Of a stretch of DNA of 55,647 nucleotides, positions 6,970-13,419 are shown piece by piece (position 1 is the first letter of the stretch; each line of letters starts with the position of its first letter). Below the pieces are notes generated by a model. The model was not told the DNA's origin. It did not search any database and saw only the letters and a list, made by a program, of their open reading frames with translations. The position numbers and the translations under genes were made by a program. Origin of the DNA: a virus. The stretch lies in the IMG/VR virus record IMGVR_UViG_3300037516_001048, positions 1 to 55,647 of that record; one strand, 5' to 3'.

Positions 6970-7836
6970 ATGACCACCCAAAACGACCCCGAGACCTATG
7001 CTGACGGCATGGATATCATCGACAAGATCATGAATGATGACGCCCAGCCTGAGTGGCGACGCCTCATCAACCGAGCTCTGATGGAGGCAGTGGCACGACG
7101 GGCGGCTGAGTTCCGGGTGAGTGAACTGGATGAATCTCACCTTGAGCGGATTCTGGGGATGGCCTGTTTCCCGCCCCCTATTTCGATTGAGACGGTGAGG
7201 GCTTTGGTGCCGGATGAGAAGCGGATCCAATGGGCTGATCTGGCGTCAACGCTACGGGACCTGTATCACCTGTCCACCTACGAGGTTGGGGACCATATCC
7301 GGCGGACTGTGAAGCTGGGGGCTCTGTATGTGGAGGAGCAGCAGGGGTTGAAATACCTGTGCCGGACCAACGTCACTGATGGGATTGACTGGTCAAGGAT
7401 GTGCGGGTACGGCCGGGCGAAGGGTCCTGATGTGGTGGCGAAGCTGACGGATATCCTTGTATGCAGCGATTCCAAGGCGTACCAGTTGATTGAGGCGGCG
7501 GTGGAGAAGGGTATCCTTGGCGAGCAGAAGAAGGGGCGGTCCCGGATACTCTGGGTGCAGCGAAAGGACGTGACGCGGCGGGACCCCGTATCGGAGCCGG
7601 TGCCGGGCGTTCCCGTTTCAGAGCCCGGTGATGGATCCTTCCCGGTGCAGAACCATGATGGCCTGCTCCCTCCGCCGGCCCCTGATCATCCACCGGAGTT
7701 CGCGGCCTGGTGGTCGGAGAATATGGCGACGTTGGGTCGGTTTGATTCCTACGATCCCGACCGGAGGGACGAACGGAAGGCCATCATCAAGAAGTGGGGC
7801 CGGGCCAACCAAGCCTTTGTGGACGCCAACCAGTAA
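6970..7836 (+). CDS. Putative DNA-binding protein, replication-initiator-like position
   Basis: A 288-residue acidic/helical protein. Residues about 155-200 (VAKLTDILVCSDSKAYQLIE followed by a basic wing EQKKGRSRILWVQ) look like a winged helix. A Pro-rich linker (about 205-240) and a short helical tail ending KKWGRANQAF follow. It starts at ATG 6970 behind the G-free leader CCCTCCCAACCCAATACT. As the first gene transcribed away from the putative origin it could be an initiator or early regulator; this is inferred from position and the HTH-like segment only. Confidence 0.6.
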   Translation: MTTQNDPETYADGMDIIDKIMNDDAQPEWRRLINRALMEAVARRAAEFRVSELDESHLERILGMACFPPPISIETVRALVPDEKRIQWADLASTLRDLYHLSTYEVGDHIRRTVKLGALYVEEQQGLKYLCRTNVTDGIDWSRMCGYGRAKGPDVVAKLTDILVCSDSKAYQLIEAAVEKGILGEQKKGRSRILWVQRKDVTRRDPVSEPVPGVPVSEPGDGSFPVQNHDGLLPPPAPDHPPEFAAWWSENMATLGRFDSYDPDRRDERKAIIKKWGRANQAFVDANQ

Positions 7837-7849
7837 CCCAACCACCACT

Positions 7850-8329
7850 ATGACACCAACTGAAAATCAGATCACCGCATCGCGCATCACCGCATCCACG
7901 GCCACCTACGATTCCCACCTCCAGAACCGCCACGAATACACGGAGGCGGTGATCGCCCACTGGGAATCCATCCGACCGAAGGACAACATCGATGCGGACA
8001 ACGCCGCACTCAGGTCGCAAATGGACGAGCTCATCGACCACCACACCCGGTCGATCATCGCCCACGAACGGGACGCGGAGTTGCTTAGGGCGGCGCTGGA
8101 TGACATGACCCGCCGATGTGTCCGATACTGGAATGCCGGCACGGAGGTGCATGGGGGGACCAAATTAGGGCCCATCCCGCCGCTGGCTGCAGAGGATCAT
8201 GAGCGGGATGCGATGAGCAAGGCGTACATGCTGTTCTGCCCTGATCGCCACCGGGGGGATTGGCAGGCATTCCAGAAGGGGTGGCAGGCCGCGAGAGCTT
8301 CGCAGGCCGCGAAGGAGGTGCAGCCATGA
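7850..8329 (+). CDS. Hypothetical phage protein (159 aa)
   Basis: Starts at ATG 7850 after the leader AACCCAACCACCACT; an apparent extension upstream overlaps the previous gene in another frame and is rejected. The protein is a long helical domain (residues 20-90, with LRSQMDELIDHH and AHERDAELLRAALDDM) followed by a region ending in a DWQAFQKGWQAA motif common in small phage proteins. Its stop is coupled (ATGA) to the next gene. Function unknown. Confidence 0.65.
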   Translation: MTPTENQITASRITASTATYDSHLQNRHEYTEAVIAHWESIRPKDNIDADNAALRSQMDELIDHHTRSIIAHERDAELLRAALDDMTRRCVRYWNAGTEVHGGTKLGPIPPLAAEDHERDAMSKAYMLFCPDRHRGDWQAFQKGWQAARASQAAKEVQP

Positions 8330-8559
8330 GTTCTCCAATCGACCACGGCGGGCTAGCCTTTCCCAGCAGCGACGGATATGGACATGTGTTCCCCGGAATG
8401 ACCCGGCGTGACCATTTTGCTGGACAGGCGCTGACTGGCATTCTGGCAGCTTCCGGGGATGGCGGTGGGTTCTCTCATTTCGACATCAAAGAGGTGGCCA
8501 ACAGGTCATGGAAAATGGCAGATGCCATGATCGCCGCCAGGAACGAGGCGCAGCCATGA
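8326..8559 (+). CDS. Conserved small phage protein (77 aa)
   Basis: The product contains MTRRDHFAGQALTGILA and a C-terminal WKMADAMIAARNE segment. This two-part pattern is very common in small phage proteins of unknown function. The start ATG 8326 overlaps the previous stop and has a good Shine-Dalgarno (GGAGGTG) 5 bases upstream, one of the few in this operon. The stop is coupled to the following gene. Confidence 0.75.
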   Translation: MSSPIDHGGLAFPSSDGYGHVFPGMTRRDHFAGQALTGILAASGDGGGFSHFDIKEVANRSWKMADAMIAARNEAQP

Positions 8560-8867
8560 TGATCCTACCCAGGAAGAAATCGGCGAGCAAACAGGCCAGG
8601 GAACGCGCTATCCTGAAGGCCAAGAACATTGCGGCCGGCACCGTGACGGCGGAGCTCCAGAGTGCGGAGGACGTCCGCAGCTACTACCGTGTGAGCAGGC
8701 CAAGGAAGGAGGAGCCGACGACGGCGAGGGATGGCCCGGCGATCTTCACGTTGGAGACGAGGGTATGGCACTGGTCGCCGGAGGATCAGGCGGAGGTGGA
8801 TAGGATCGTTGGCAAGGCCCCACAAATAGCAAGAAGAGTGTTGCATAACTCAGCTTACGGCGTATGA
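8556..8867 (+). CDS. Basic hypothetical protein (103 aa)
   Basis: Begins MMILPRKKSASKQAR at ATG 8556 (or 8559) overlapping the upstream stop as ATGATG. The N-terminal third is strongly basic and helical, suggesting nucleic-acid binding; the rest is alpha/beta. The last codons contain the promoter at 8841-8868, so the TGA stop lies within its -10 element. No family is recognised. Confidence 0.65.
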   Translation: MMILPRKKSASKQARERAILKAKNIAAGTVTAELQSAEDVRSYYRVSRPRKEEPTTARDGPAIFTLETRVWHWSPEDQAEVDRIVGKAPQIARRVLHNSAYGV

Positions 8868-8868
8868 T
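8841..8868 (+). promoter_or_regulatory. Promoter-like element with CTTACGGCGTA (copy 1)
   Basis: TTGCAT (8841-8846), 16 bases (AACTCAGCTTACGGCG), TATGAT (8863-8868), 22 bases before ATG 8891. The spacer end and -10 form the dyad TACGGCGTA, which could be an operator. Confidence 0.6.
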
Positions 8869-8890
8869 TGGGTTGTAACCAACCAAGCCC

Positions 8891-9166
8891 ATGGACACCA
8901 CCACCAAAACCCCACCAACTGCGGCTCACAAAGCCGCCCTGACTGAGCTCAGGGCGGCATATGAGGCCTTGAATGCCCTCACTGTGCAAGAGACGGCGGA
9001 CGCTGAGTTTGCCGCAGTTGAGGCCACCGTAGCCGCCGCCGACGCTGAAGTCGAGTTCCATGAGGCTAAGGCCCGCTGGGATGAGGCCGAGTTCCTGAAG
9101 GCGACAGCGTTGGTCGCATGGAACTGGCACAAAACCAACTATCATTTACCAAGACCGGCTCCGTAA
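8891..9166 (+). CDS. Small Ala-rich coiled-coil protein (91 aa)
   Basis: Almost entirely predicted helix: Ala/Glu-rich heptad-like sequence from residue 10 to 75 (KAALTELRAAYEALNAL). It starts at ATG 8891 after the leader AACCAACCAAGCCC and has its own promoter. The TAA stop lies inside the hairpin CCGGCTCCGTAAAGGGGCC, so the final residues RPAP are encoded by the hairpin arm. Function unknown. Confidence 0.65.
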   Translation: MDTTTKTPPTAAHKAALTELRAAYEALNALTVQETADAEFAAVEATVAAADAEVEFHEAKARWDEAEFLKATALVAWNWHKTNYHLPRPAP

Positions 9167-9173
9167 AGGGGCC
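9155..9173 (+). repeat. Intercistronic hairpin, GGCCCCGTAACGGGGCC family
   Basis: CCGGCTCCGTAAAGGGGCC contains the stop codon of the upstream gene and precedes the leader CACAACCACCCC. It is an imperfect member of the repeated family also seen at 9450, 9789, 10181, 39929, 46735, 53478 and 54318. Confidence 0.6.
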
Positions 9174-9190
9174 ACAACCACCCCAACACT

Positions 9191-9445
9191 ATGACAACCA
9201 TGATCACCAACTACCTGAGCGAGGAACATATGACCAGTCTCATTGAGCGGGTCACGAAATTGCGGGACGGCCGCAAGCTTACCGGGGGCGCGAAGGCTCC
9301 CTACTGCGTGATCGTAGACGGCGGACAGCACCGGTTCCGTGCGGTCACGGGACTGCGGAAGTTCCTTGAGGGCTGCACATTCCCCGACAGCTACAAGATG
9401 TTCAGGAACGCTTACGGAGGCGTTACCATCGATCTGGACACTTAG
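9191..9445 (+). CDS. Small hypothetical protein (84 aa)
   Basis: An alpha/beta protein with a helical N-terminus (EEHMTSLIERVTKLRDG) and a strand-rich C-terminus (APYCVIVDGGQHRF). It starts at ATG 9191 after the G-free leader CCACCCCAACACT. It is bracketed by two hairpins of the same repeat family. No family is recognised; one of a set of small early-type genes with unknown roles. Confidence 0.6.
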   Translation: MTTMITNYLSEEHMTSLIERVTKLRDGRKLTGGAKAPYCVIVDGGQHRFRAVTGLRKFLEGCTFPDSYKMFRNAYGGVTIDLDT

Positions 9446-9449
9446 CCCA

Positions 9450-9466
9450 CCGGCCCCGTAACGGTG
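9450..9466 (+). repeat. Intercistronic hairpin, GGCCCCGTAACGGGGCC family
   Basis: CCGGCCCCGTAACGGTG, a shortened member of the repeat, directly follows the stop at 9445 and precedes the promoter at 9488. Confidence 0.5.
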
Positions 9467-9487
9467 ACAGAAACATGGAACATACGG

Positions 9488-9515
9488 TTGCATAATTCTT
9501 CTTACGTCATACCAT
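9488..9515 (+). promoter_or_regulatory. Promoter-like element (copy 2)
   Basis: TTGCAT (9488-9493), 16 bases (AATTCTTCTTACGTCA), TACCAT (9510-9515), 20 bases before ATG 9536. It matches the element at 8841 in -35, spacing and in the CTTACG block. Confidence 0.6.
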
Positions 9516-9535
9516 TAAGCGTAACCCACACCACC

Positions 9536-9787
9536 ATGAAACCAACCACCACCACCCCTGCCCCCTACGCCGCTTGGCAAGCGGATCTCGTCAAAGCCAT
9601 CCGCGCCACCATCAAGAGAGCCCGCCGGGACGGACTGACCGGGATGGGCATCGACAACCTGAGGCAGGGGACAAGGATCCCAGTCGGTGGCCCCACCGGG
9701 ACCAACGTCCAGTACTTCTACGCGATGGTCTGGTTCCCGGCGGCGCTGGCCGCGCTGAAGGGAGCGGATGCCGCCTTCATCAAATAA
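9536..9787 (+). CDS. Hypothetical protein, paralogue of the 4694-4942 product
   Basis: An 83-residue protein starting MKPTTTTPAPYAAW at ATG 9536 behind its own promoter and the leader TAACCCACACCACC. It shares the LVKAIRATIKRARRDG helix, the PVGGPTG turn and the LAALKGADAAFIK end with the leftward gene at 4694-4942. The two genes sit on opposite sides of the control region in opposite orientation, so the pair probably arose by inverted duplication or by two captures. Function unknown. Confidence 0.7.
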   Translation: MKPTTTTPAPYAAWQADLVKAIRATIKRARRDGLTGMGIDNLRQGTRIPVGGPTGTNVQYFYAMVWFPAALAALKGADAAFIK

Positions 9788-9788
9788 C

Positions 9789-9807
9789 CCGGCCCCGTAA
9801 TGGGGTC
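9789..9807 (+). repeat. Intercistronic hairpin, GGCCCCGTAACGGGGCC family
   Basis: CCGGCCCCGTAATGGGGTC starts right after the TAA stop at 9787 and is followed by the leader ACCAACCAGAAACCAAACAAA. Confidence 0.65.
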
Positions 9808-9828
9808 ACCAACCAGAAACCAAACAAA

Positions 9829-10176
9829 ATGAACATCCAAAACACCAACATCCGCCACGACACGGTCTGGGATTACAACAACCCTGAGATGGCCGACATG
9901 GACAACCCCACCGGGGACCAGTACCGCCCCATCATCCAAGTGGAGGCCACCACCGCGGCCGGACGCCGGTTCATCCACTGGCACCTGTTTGAGCCCGATC
10001 AGGTATTAGCGGCTCAATACCTCGCCGGGCGGATCCTTGGTCGAGGCACCATCAACACCGAGTACTGGACTGAGACGTACGAGGTGTACGGCAGCGAGGC
10101 ATGGCAGGCCGCTGACAACCTCCGAGCCCACGCCAACGCCATGGGACCACTCGCCGGAACCGTGCGCGACTTTTAA
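9829..10176 (+). CDS. Hypothetical protein (115 aa)
   Basis: Starts MNIQNTNIRHDTVWDYNNPE at ATG 9829; an upstream in-frame extension overlaps the previous gene and is discarded. Mostly beta at first (YRPIIQVEATTAAGRRFIHW), then helical (AWQAADNLRAHANAM). The hairpin-plus-leader module lies upstream, and a second copy follows the stop. No family is recognised, though the composition is that of a folded cytosolic protein. Confidence 0.65.
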   Translation: MNIQNTNIRHDTVWDYNNPEMADMDNPTGDQYRPIIQVEATTAAGRRFIHWHLFEPDQVLAAQYLAGRILGRGTINTEYWTETYEVYGSEAWQAADNLRAHANAMGPLAGTVRDF

Positions 10177-10180
10177 CCAA

Positions 10181-10199
10181 CCGGCCCCGTTACGGGGCC
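10181..10199 (+). repeat. Intercistronic hairpin, best copy of the GGCCCCGTWACGGGGCC family
   Basis: CCGGCCCCGTTACGGGGCC is the most perfect member: a 7-base stem GGCCCCG/CGGGGCC with a TTA loop, 5 bases after the stop at 10176 and followed by ACCACCCAACCAAACAAA-ATG. There is no T-tract, so it does not look like a classical terminator. Confidence 0.7.
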
Positions 10200-10217
10200 A
10201 CCACCCAACCAAACAAA

Positions 10218-10448
10218 ATGAACAACCCAACCTATCCTGACCTTTGCCGCATGAGCACGGAGGCGACCGATGCCCTCTATAGCGCCGCTTACCGTTTCCG
10301 GCGGCTATCCGCTCCAGACCGAGATGCGGCCCGCCCCGCATTGATGACTGCAGGTAGACTGCTGGGTGCCATCCGCGACCGCATGAACTCTGATGCGTGG
10401 CCATGCGCCCCTCTCATGCTGACAACCTTCCGTAGCGCACTGCCTTAA
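10218..10448 (+). CDS. Small hypothetical protein (76 aa)
   Basis: A helical protein (YPDLCRMSTEATDALYSAAY, then a second helix with GRLLGAIRDRM). The start ATG 10218 is preceded by the G-free leader CCACCCAACCAAACAAA. The second intercistronic hairpin family follows its stop. Function unknown. Confidence 0.6.
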   Translation: MNNPTYPDLCRMSTEATDALYSAAYRFRRLSAPDRDAARPALMTAGRLLGAIRDRMNSDAWPCAPLMLTTFRSALP

Positions 10449-10457
10449 TTCCTCCGC

Positions 10458-10478
10458 TCCGGGGTTCAATCCCCCGGC
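10458..10478 (+). repeat. Intercistronic hairpin, copy 2 (GGGGTTCAAYCCCC type)
   Basis: TCCGGGGTTCAATCCCCCGGC, nearly identical to the leftward copy at 4963-4983, and likewise followed by a CA-rich leader (ACCAACCAAACAAACCCA) and ATG. It resembles a tRNA T-arm but has no tRNA around it. Confidence 0.6.
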
Positions 10479-10496
10479 ACCAACCAAACAAACCCA

Positions 10497-10757
10497 ATGC
10501 CCACCCACACCCTCACACGCCGGCCCCCTATGGGTGCCACCACCGCCGCCCGGCGGGTCCTGAATGGCCTCAGCCGCGCCCACAACGTCACGCTCCCCGC
10601 CACCATGGAGGGCGACATGGCCCTCATCATCGAGCGGGAGACTGGCCTGCTCGATCTCCTCAATCACTGCCGGGAGTTGGTGGCCCTGATGTCGGCCTAC
10701 AAAGACTACCCAGCGGTCAGCCGGGCTGTAGAAACCCTCCGCCAGTATCCTGTATGA
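10497..10757 (+). CDS. Small hypothetical protein (86 aa)
   Basis: N-terminal basic segment (RRPPMGATTAARRVLNGLSR), then a helical domain with acidic and Leu-rich sequence (ETGLLDLLNHCRELVALMSA). The start is ATG 10497 after a CA-rich leader; the stop is coupled as ATGA to the next gene. This pattern of a short basic start and a long helix pair is common in small phage proteins of unknown function. Confidence 0.65.
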   Translation: MPTHTLTRRPPMGATTAARRVLNGLSRAHNVTLPATMEGDMALIIERETGLLDLLNHCRELVALMSAYKDYPAVSRAVETLRQYPV

Positions 10758-11293
10758 CCCCTTGGCCCTACACCCCTCCCGCCGTCGACTGGCGGATGTT
10801 CCGTGGCGTGCGCATCCGCTGCACACCTCACTACCGAATGACCGCAGAGGAAGTCCGGGACCGGAGTACCCCTGGCAATCCGGGGTTTGTGCCACGGGTG
10901 AATGCCACCGGGGTTTATCGGGATTGCCGGGCCTGCTCCGGTTGGGGGAAACACACCGTACCCGAGGGAGTGGCCCCCTGTGAATTCTGTGAGGTCACGG
11001 AGAAGGAGGACCACGAACGGATGGCCCTTCTTGATGAGAAATACCTACCATCTACCCCCGGCGGGAGCTTTGAGAAACAGTGGACGGACAGTAAACAGGC
11101 GGAGGCAAACGTCGCCGCAGAGGACGGCCCCCACTTCGTTTACCGGTGCCGGCAATGCGAGCTCACCTACAAACGACCCATGGATGCCGGACTGGGTAAA
11201 TGGGACCGGCCCTCGCACCACCGGATCTTCTGCTGCGAGCATCTGGTGCCGTTCGTTGAAGCCGTCACCCCAGAACTGGAGACCTCAGTATGA
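10754..11293 (+). CDS. Zinc-binding hypothetical protein (179 aa)
   Basis: Contains two Cys pairs in a rubredoxin/DnaJ-like spacing (C58, C61 and C76, C79: CRACSGWG ... CEFC) and a second cluster (C132, C135, then H155/H156 and C160/C161). Both could bind structural zinc. Between them lies a charged helical stretch. The start overlaps the previous stop (ATGA) and its stop overlaps the next start. It may bind nucleic acid or a host protein; no family is assigned. Confidence 0.65.
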   Translation: MTPWPYTPPAVDWRMFRGVRIRCTPHYRMTAEEVRDRSTPGNPGFVPRVNATGVYRDCRACSGWGKHTVPEGVAPCEFCEVTEKEDHERMALLDEKYLPSTPGGSFEKQWTDSKQAEANVAAEDGPHFVYRCRQCELTYKRPMDAGLGKWDRPSHHRIFCCEHLVPFVEAVTPELETSV

Positions 11294-11496
11294 CCCCGGA
11301 ACAAAAGCTAAAGATGAACACCGACATCCACAGGGTAGTTTCTATTTTGAACGTCAAGGTATTGGCTCACGGGTACCTTAGATACGAAAAACTGCGGTTG
11401 TTGAACTCTCAACAGTTCGCGGAATTGCAGCTGAGGAATCTGGCTGGCGAGGGGCATTTCGATACCTTGATCGATCAACTGGAGGGGCCGGTATGA
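11290..11496 (+). CDS. Small helical hypothetical protein (68 aa)
   Basis: Two amphipathic helices (LKMNTDIHRVVSILNVKVLA and LRLLNSQQFAELQLRNLA). The start ATG 11290 overlaps the previous stop, and the stop overlaps the start of the 22-residue frame below. The helical hairpin shape suggests a small dimeric regulator or adaptor, but there is no specific evidence. This stretch is visibly less GC-rich than its neighbours. Confidence 0.6.
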   Translation: MTPEQKLKMNTDIHRVVSILNVKVLAHGYLRYEKLRLLNSQQFAELQLRNLAGEGHFDTLIDQLEGPV

Positions 11497-11561
11497 GGCG
11501 GGCCATTTACGTTGGAAGACCATACGAATTGCCCAACAATCTTAGCCTCTTAAAATTATGA
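11493..11561 (+). CDS. Tiny coupled ORF (22 aa)
   Basis: The frame MRRAIYVGRPYELPNNLSLL plus two residues starts at ATG 11493, overlapping the previous stop as ATGA, and ends in a TGA at 11559-11561 overlapping the next start, again as ATGA. GGAGGGG lies 5 bases before the start. Coupling on both sides and a Shine-Dalgarno argue that it is translated, either for its own product or to pass ribosomes to the next gene. Confidence 0.45.
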   Translation: MRRAIYVGRPYELPNNLSLLKL

Positions 11562-11806
11562 CTACCGAAGAACTCAATAAAATCGACAAATGCCGCCACT
11601 TGCTGCCCGAACCCGCCCCGGAAGTGGTAGGGAAGCTGGTCGAGCAACTGCGCGGATACGACAAGCATCTGCGGGTCTGCATGGGATGGACGATGCGAGC
11701 ATCTGAACTTGAGGTGTCGAGCGGAATGCAGGAAGCGCAACTGACCGACCTAAAAGCGGCGGAATCCTTTTTGGCCGAACGTCTAGCGATGGCATCCCCA
11801 CCTTAA
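11558..11806 (+). CDS. Small helical hypothetical protein (82 aa)
   Basis: Helical throughout, with LNKIDKCRHLLPEPAPEVVG near the start and TDLKAAESFLAERLAMA at the end. The start is ATG 11558, coupled to the 22-residue frame. Two Cys are present but not in a metal-binding spacing. Function unknown; a member of the early small-gene run. Confidence 0.6.
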   Translation: MTTEELNKIDKCRHLLPEPAPEVVGKLVEQLRGYDKHLRVCMGWTMRASELEVSSGMQEAQLTDLKAAESFLAERLAMASPP

Positions 11807-11824
11807 CACCCCAAGACTCAACCT

Positions 11825-12061
11825 ATGAAACAAACGAAATCGAAGCCAGAAACCGCACCCCAAGAGAAAGCTGGTGGGGATTGTCCATCCGCGCCTTGTT
11901 CACCTTCTGTGGTGACTTGCGTGTATTGCGGCCACGAATACCCCGATGGAACTCCGACCGCCAAGCATGACCTGCTGACGGCTCATATCAAGGTCTGCCA
12001 GAAACACCCGATGCGGGAAGCCGAGTCGCGAATCGAACGACTCCGAAAAGCACTGCCCTAA
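11825..12061 (+). CDS. Zinc-finger-like phage protein (78 aa)
   Basis: Carries a compact CCHC finger: C32 and C35 in CVYCGHEYPDGTP, then H54 and C58 in LLTAHIKVCQKHPM, followed by a coiled helix (REAESRIERLRKAL). The pattern CxYCGxEYPxGTP with HIxxC is common in small proteins of many phages. It probably binds zinc and perhaps DNA, RNA or a host protein. The start is ATG 11825 after the leader CCCCAAGACTCAACCT. The next gene starts 3 bases after its stop. Confidence 0.75.
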   Translation: MKQTKSKPETAPQEKAGGDCPSAPCSPSVVTCVYCGHEYPDGTPTAKHDLLTAHIKVCQKHPMREAESRIERLRKALP

Positions 12062-12064
12062 ACC

Positions 12065-12394
12065 ATGAGCGACACCCCAAGAACAGACGAACGTGAGGCA
12101 AGGTCCGAAGGCTTGCACGACGAGTGGGCTTTCAGCCTCTGCCGCCAGCTTGAGCGCGAGCTTAACGCGGCCAATCAAAACCAATGGTCACGCGGCATTC
12201 ATAGCTGCCACAATGCCTGCGTCAGGCCCATGTGCGTTCTGAGGCGCGAGCGGGACGAAGCCGTCGCCGCAATAAACGACTGCGTGAATTGGGCTAACGG
12301 AAAAGAAGACGAATGGGGGACTCGTGCTGAAAACTCCTACAACTTCCTGCATCGTTTCTTGGCCAAATGCAAAACCGACCAGCCAAAACCATGA
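12065..12394 (+). CDS. Conserved phage protein, MSDTPRTD family
   Basis: Begins MSDTPRTDEREARSEG and continues with a helix CRQLERELNAANQN. Small phage proteins with an SDTPRTD start and a LERELN helix are widespread and of unknown function. A middle segment has three Cys (SCHNACVRPMC). The last residues KCKTDQPKP are encoded by the CA-rich leader of the next gene, whose ATG overlaps the stop. Confidence 0.7.
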   Translation: MSDTPRTDEREARSEGLHDEWAFSLCRQLERELNAANQNQWSRGIHSCHNACVRPMCVLRRERDEAVAAINDCVNWANGKEDEWGTRAENSYNFLHRFLAKCKTDQPKP

Positions 12395-12657
12395 AGAGGT
12401 ACGACCCGATTCAACGCTTTGACCAAGGCGGCTCCACTCTTGGCGAAATGAAACAGCGCGATGACGGCGACTGGGTAGCATTTGATGATGTCGCGGAGCG
12501 CCTCGCCCACGCCGAGATCCTCCTGTCCGATCTGGCGTCCGACTACTGGCGGGCCGCCCTCAATGACCAAGACCCCAGCAGGGAGGGCATTATGGGCGAG
12601 CGCGTCGCCCAATATTGGGCGCGATATGCTGAGGACAAACCAACAACTACCCCATGA
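12391..12657 (+). CDS. Small hypothetical phage protein (88 aa)
   Basis: Starts MKRYDPIQRFDQGGS at ATG 12391, coupled as ATGA. Contains a helix DVAERLAHAEILLSDLASDY, typical of phage proteins that also start with RYDP. The C-terminal EDKPTTTP is the translated leader of the next gene. No catalytic motif. A small adaptor or accessory protein is possible, but nothing in the sequence decides it. Confidence 0.65.
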   Translation: MKRYDPIQRFDQGGSTLGEMKQRDDGDWVAFDDVAERLAHAEILLSDLASDYWRAALNDQDPSREGIMGERVAQYWARYAEDKPTTTP

Positions 12658-12851
12658 CGCCAATCCAACCCACCGGAATCGAAAAACAAGTCTGTGACGA
12701 CATCACCGCCCGCCAGCAGCTTGGCATCAGGAAATACGGCGTCACCGTCGCAGAGTCGCCCGACGATATGCTGCAACACGCCTACCAGGAGGCCCTCGAT
12801 TTGTCAATTTATCTCAAAGCCGAAATCACCAAACGCACCCCAAAACCATGA
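12654..12851 (+). CDS. Conserved phage protein with KYG...HAYQEALD motif
   Basis: A 65-residue protein with CDDITARQQLGIRKYGVTV and HAYQEALDLSIYLKAEI. This RQxxGxxKYG plus HAYxEALD pairing is a frequent small phage family. The acidic helix resembles the all-alpha NTP pyrophosphatase fold, but the full EExxE metal site is absent, so no enzyme call is made. Start and stop are coupled to the neighbours; the tail ITKRTPKP is leader-encoded. Confidence 0.7.
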   Translation: MTPIQPTGIEKQVCDDITARQQLGIRKYGVTVAESPDDMLQHAYQEALDLSIYLKAEITKRTPKP

Positions 12852-13204
12852 CCTACATCACAACAGAACTTTTTAAGTGGGACCGTGACGTCCAGCCCTC
12901 CATCGATGAGGTGGAGCGGAGCGCCGACGCCGATTGGCTCAGGGTCGCCACCGATTGCATTAGACAATCAGCCAGGGACCACGATACGTTCACGTCAGAC
13001 GAGGTAATCCGTCTCCTATCCGCTCATACCGCCCACACCCACAATCTCATGGCCCTTGGCCCGGTATTTCAAAAGGCGTCTCAGCTTGGCATCATCATCA
13101 ACACGGGAAAAATGAAGCAGACCACGATCCGGATCCGCCACCGGAAACTAACCGTCTGGCGTTCCCTGCTCCGCCCTATCCCCCTGACACCATTCCCACT
13201 ATGA
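12848..13204 (+). CDS. Conserved phage protein (118 aa)
   Basis: Contains a fairly well-known phage module: a helix with TFTSDEVIRLL, then LMALGPVFQKASQLGII and a basic strand region RIRHRKLTVWRSLL. Proteins with this order (DVW/DEV helix, ALGPVFxxA, then an RxxHxRxLxVWRSLL tail) are common in phages and may be winged-helix DNA-binding proteins, because the middle reads like HTH plus wing. Start and stop are coupled as ATGA. The Pro-rich end is again leader-encoded. Confidence 0.7.
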   Translation: MTYITTELFKWDRDVQPSIDEVERSADADWLRVATDCIRQSARDHDTFTSDEVIRLLSAHTAHTHNLMALGPVFQKASQLGIIINTGKMKQTTIRIRHRKLTVWRSLLRPIPLTPFPL

Positions 13205-13419
13205 TGACCCCCGAAGAAAAGGACGCCGCCAAGGAGCAAGCCAAGCGGTGGCTCCTGCCACCACTGGCAACGTCGTCGCTGGAGCGCCGGCCACGGAGCG
13301 ACAAGGGTCGGCCAAGGGCAGTAAAGAACCAGCCAAAACCGCCCCTGACGCTACCGGACCGCATCATGATTGGCCGCTACACGCTGTTCCTGCACCCCCA
13401 ACCGATTCCAAGACTATGA
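13201..13419 (+). CDS. Small hypothetical protein, tandem paralogue of next gene
   Basis: The first 20 residues (MMTPEEKDAAKEQAKRWLLP) match the start of the following protein (MMTDEEKALAREQAKKWLAP). The middle is basic, and a short MIGRYTLFLH segment matches its LGRYVGGTLF. It looks like a duplicated and shortened copy lacking the C-terminal fold. Starts and stops are coupled to both neighbours by ATGATG overlaps. Confidence 0.6.
   Translation: MMTPEEKDAAKEQAKRWLLPPLATSSLERRPRSDKGRPRAVKNQPKPPLTLPDRIMIGRYTLFLHPQPIPRL

Noticed and set aside
10446-10480. tRNA 3' end (T-arm CGGGGTTCAATCCCCCG plus GCACCA)
   Set aside because: There is no acceptor, D or anticodon arm; a second copy at 4963-4983 shows it is a repeated intercistronic hairpin.
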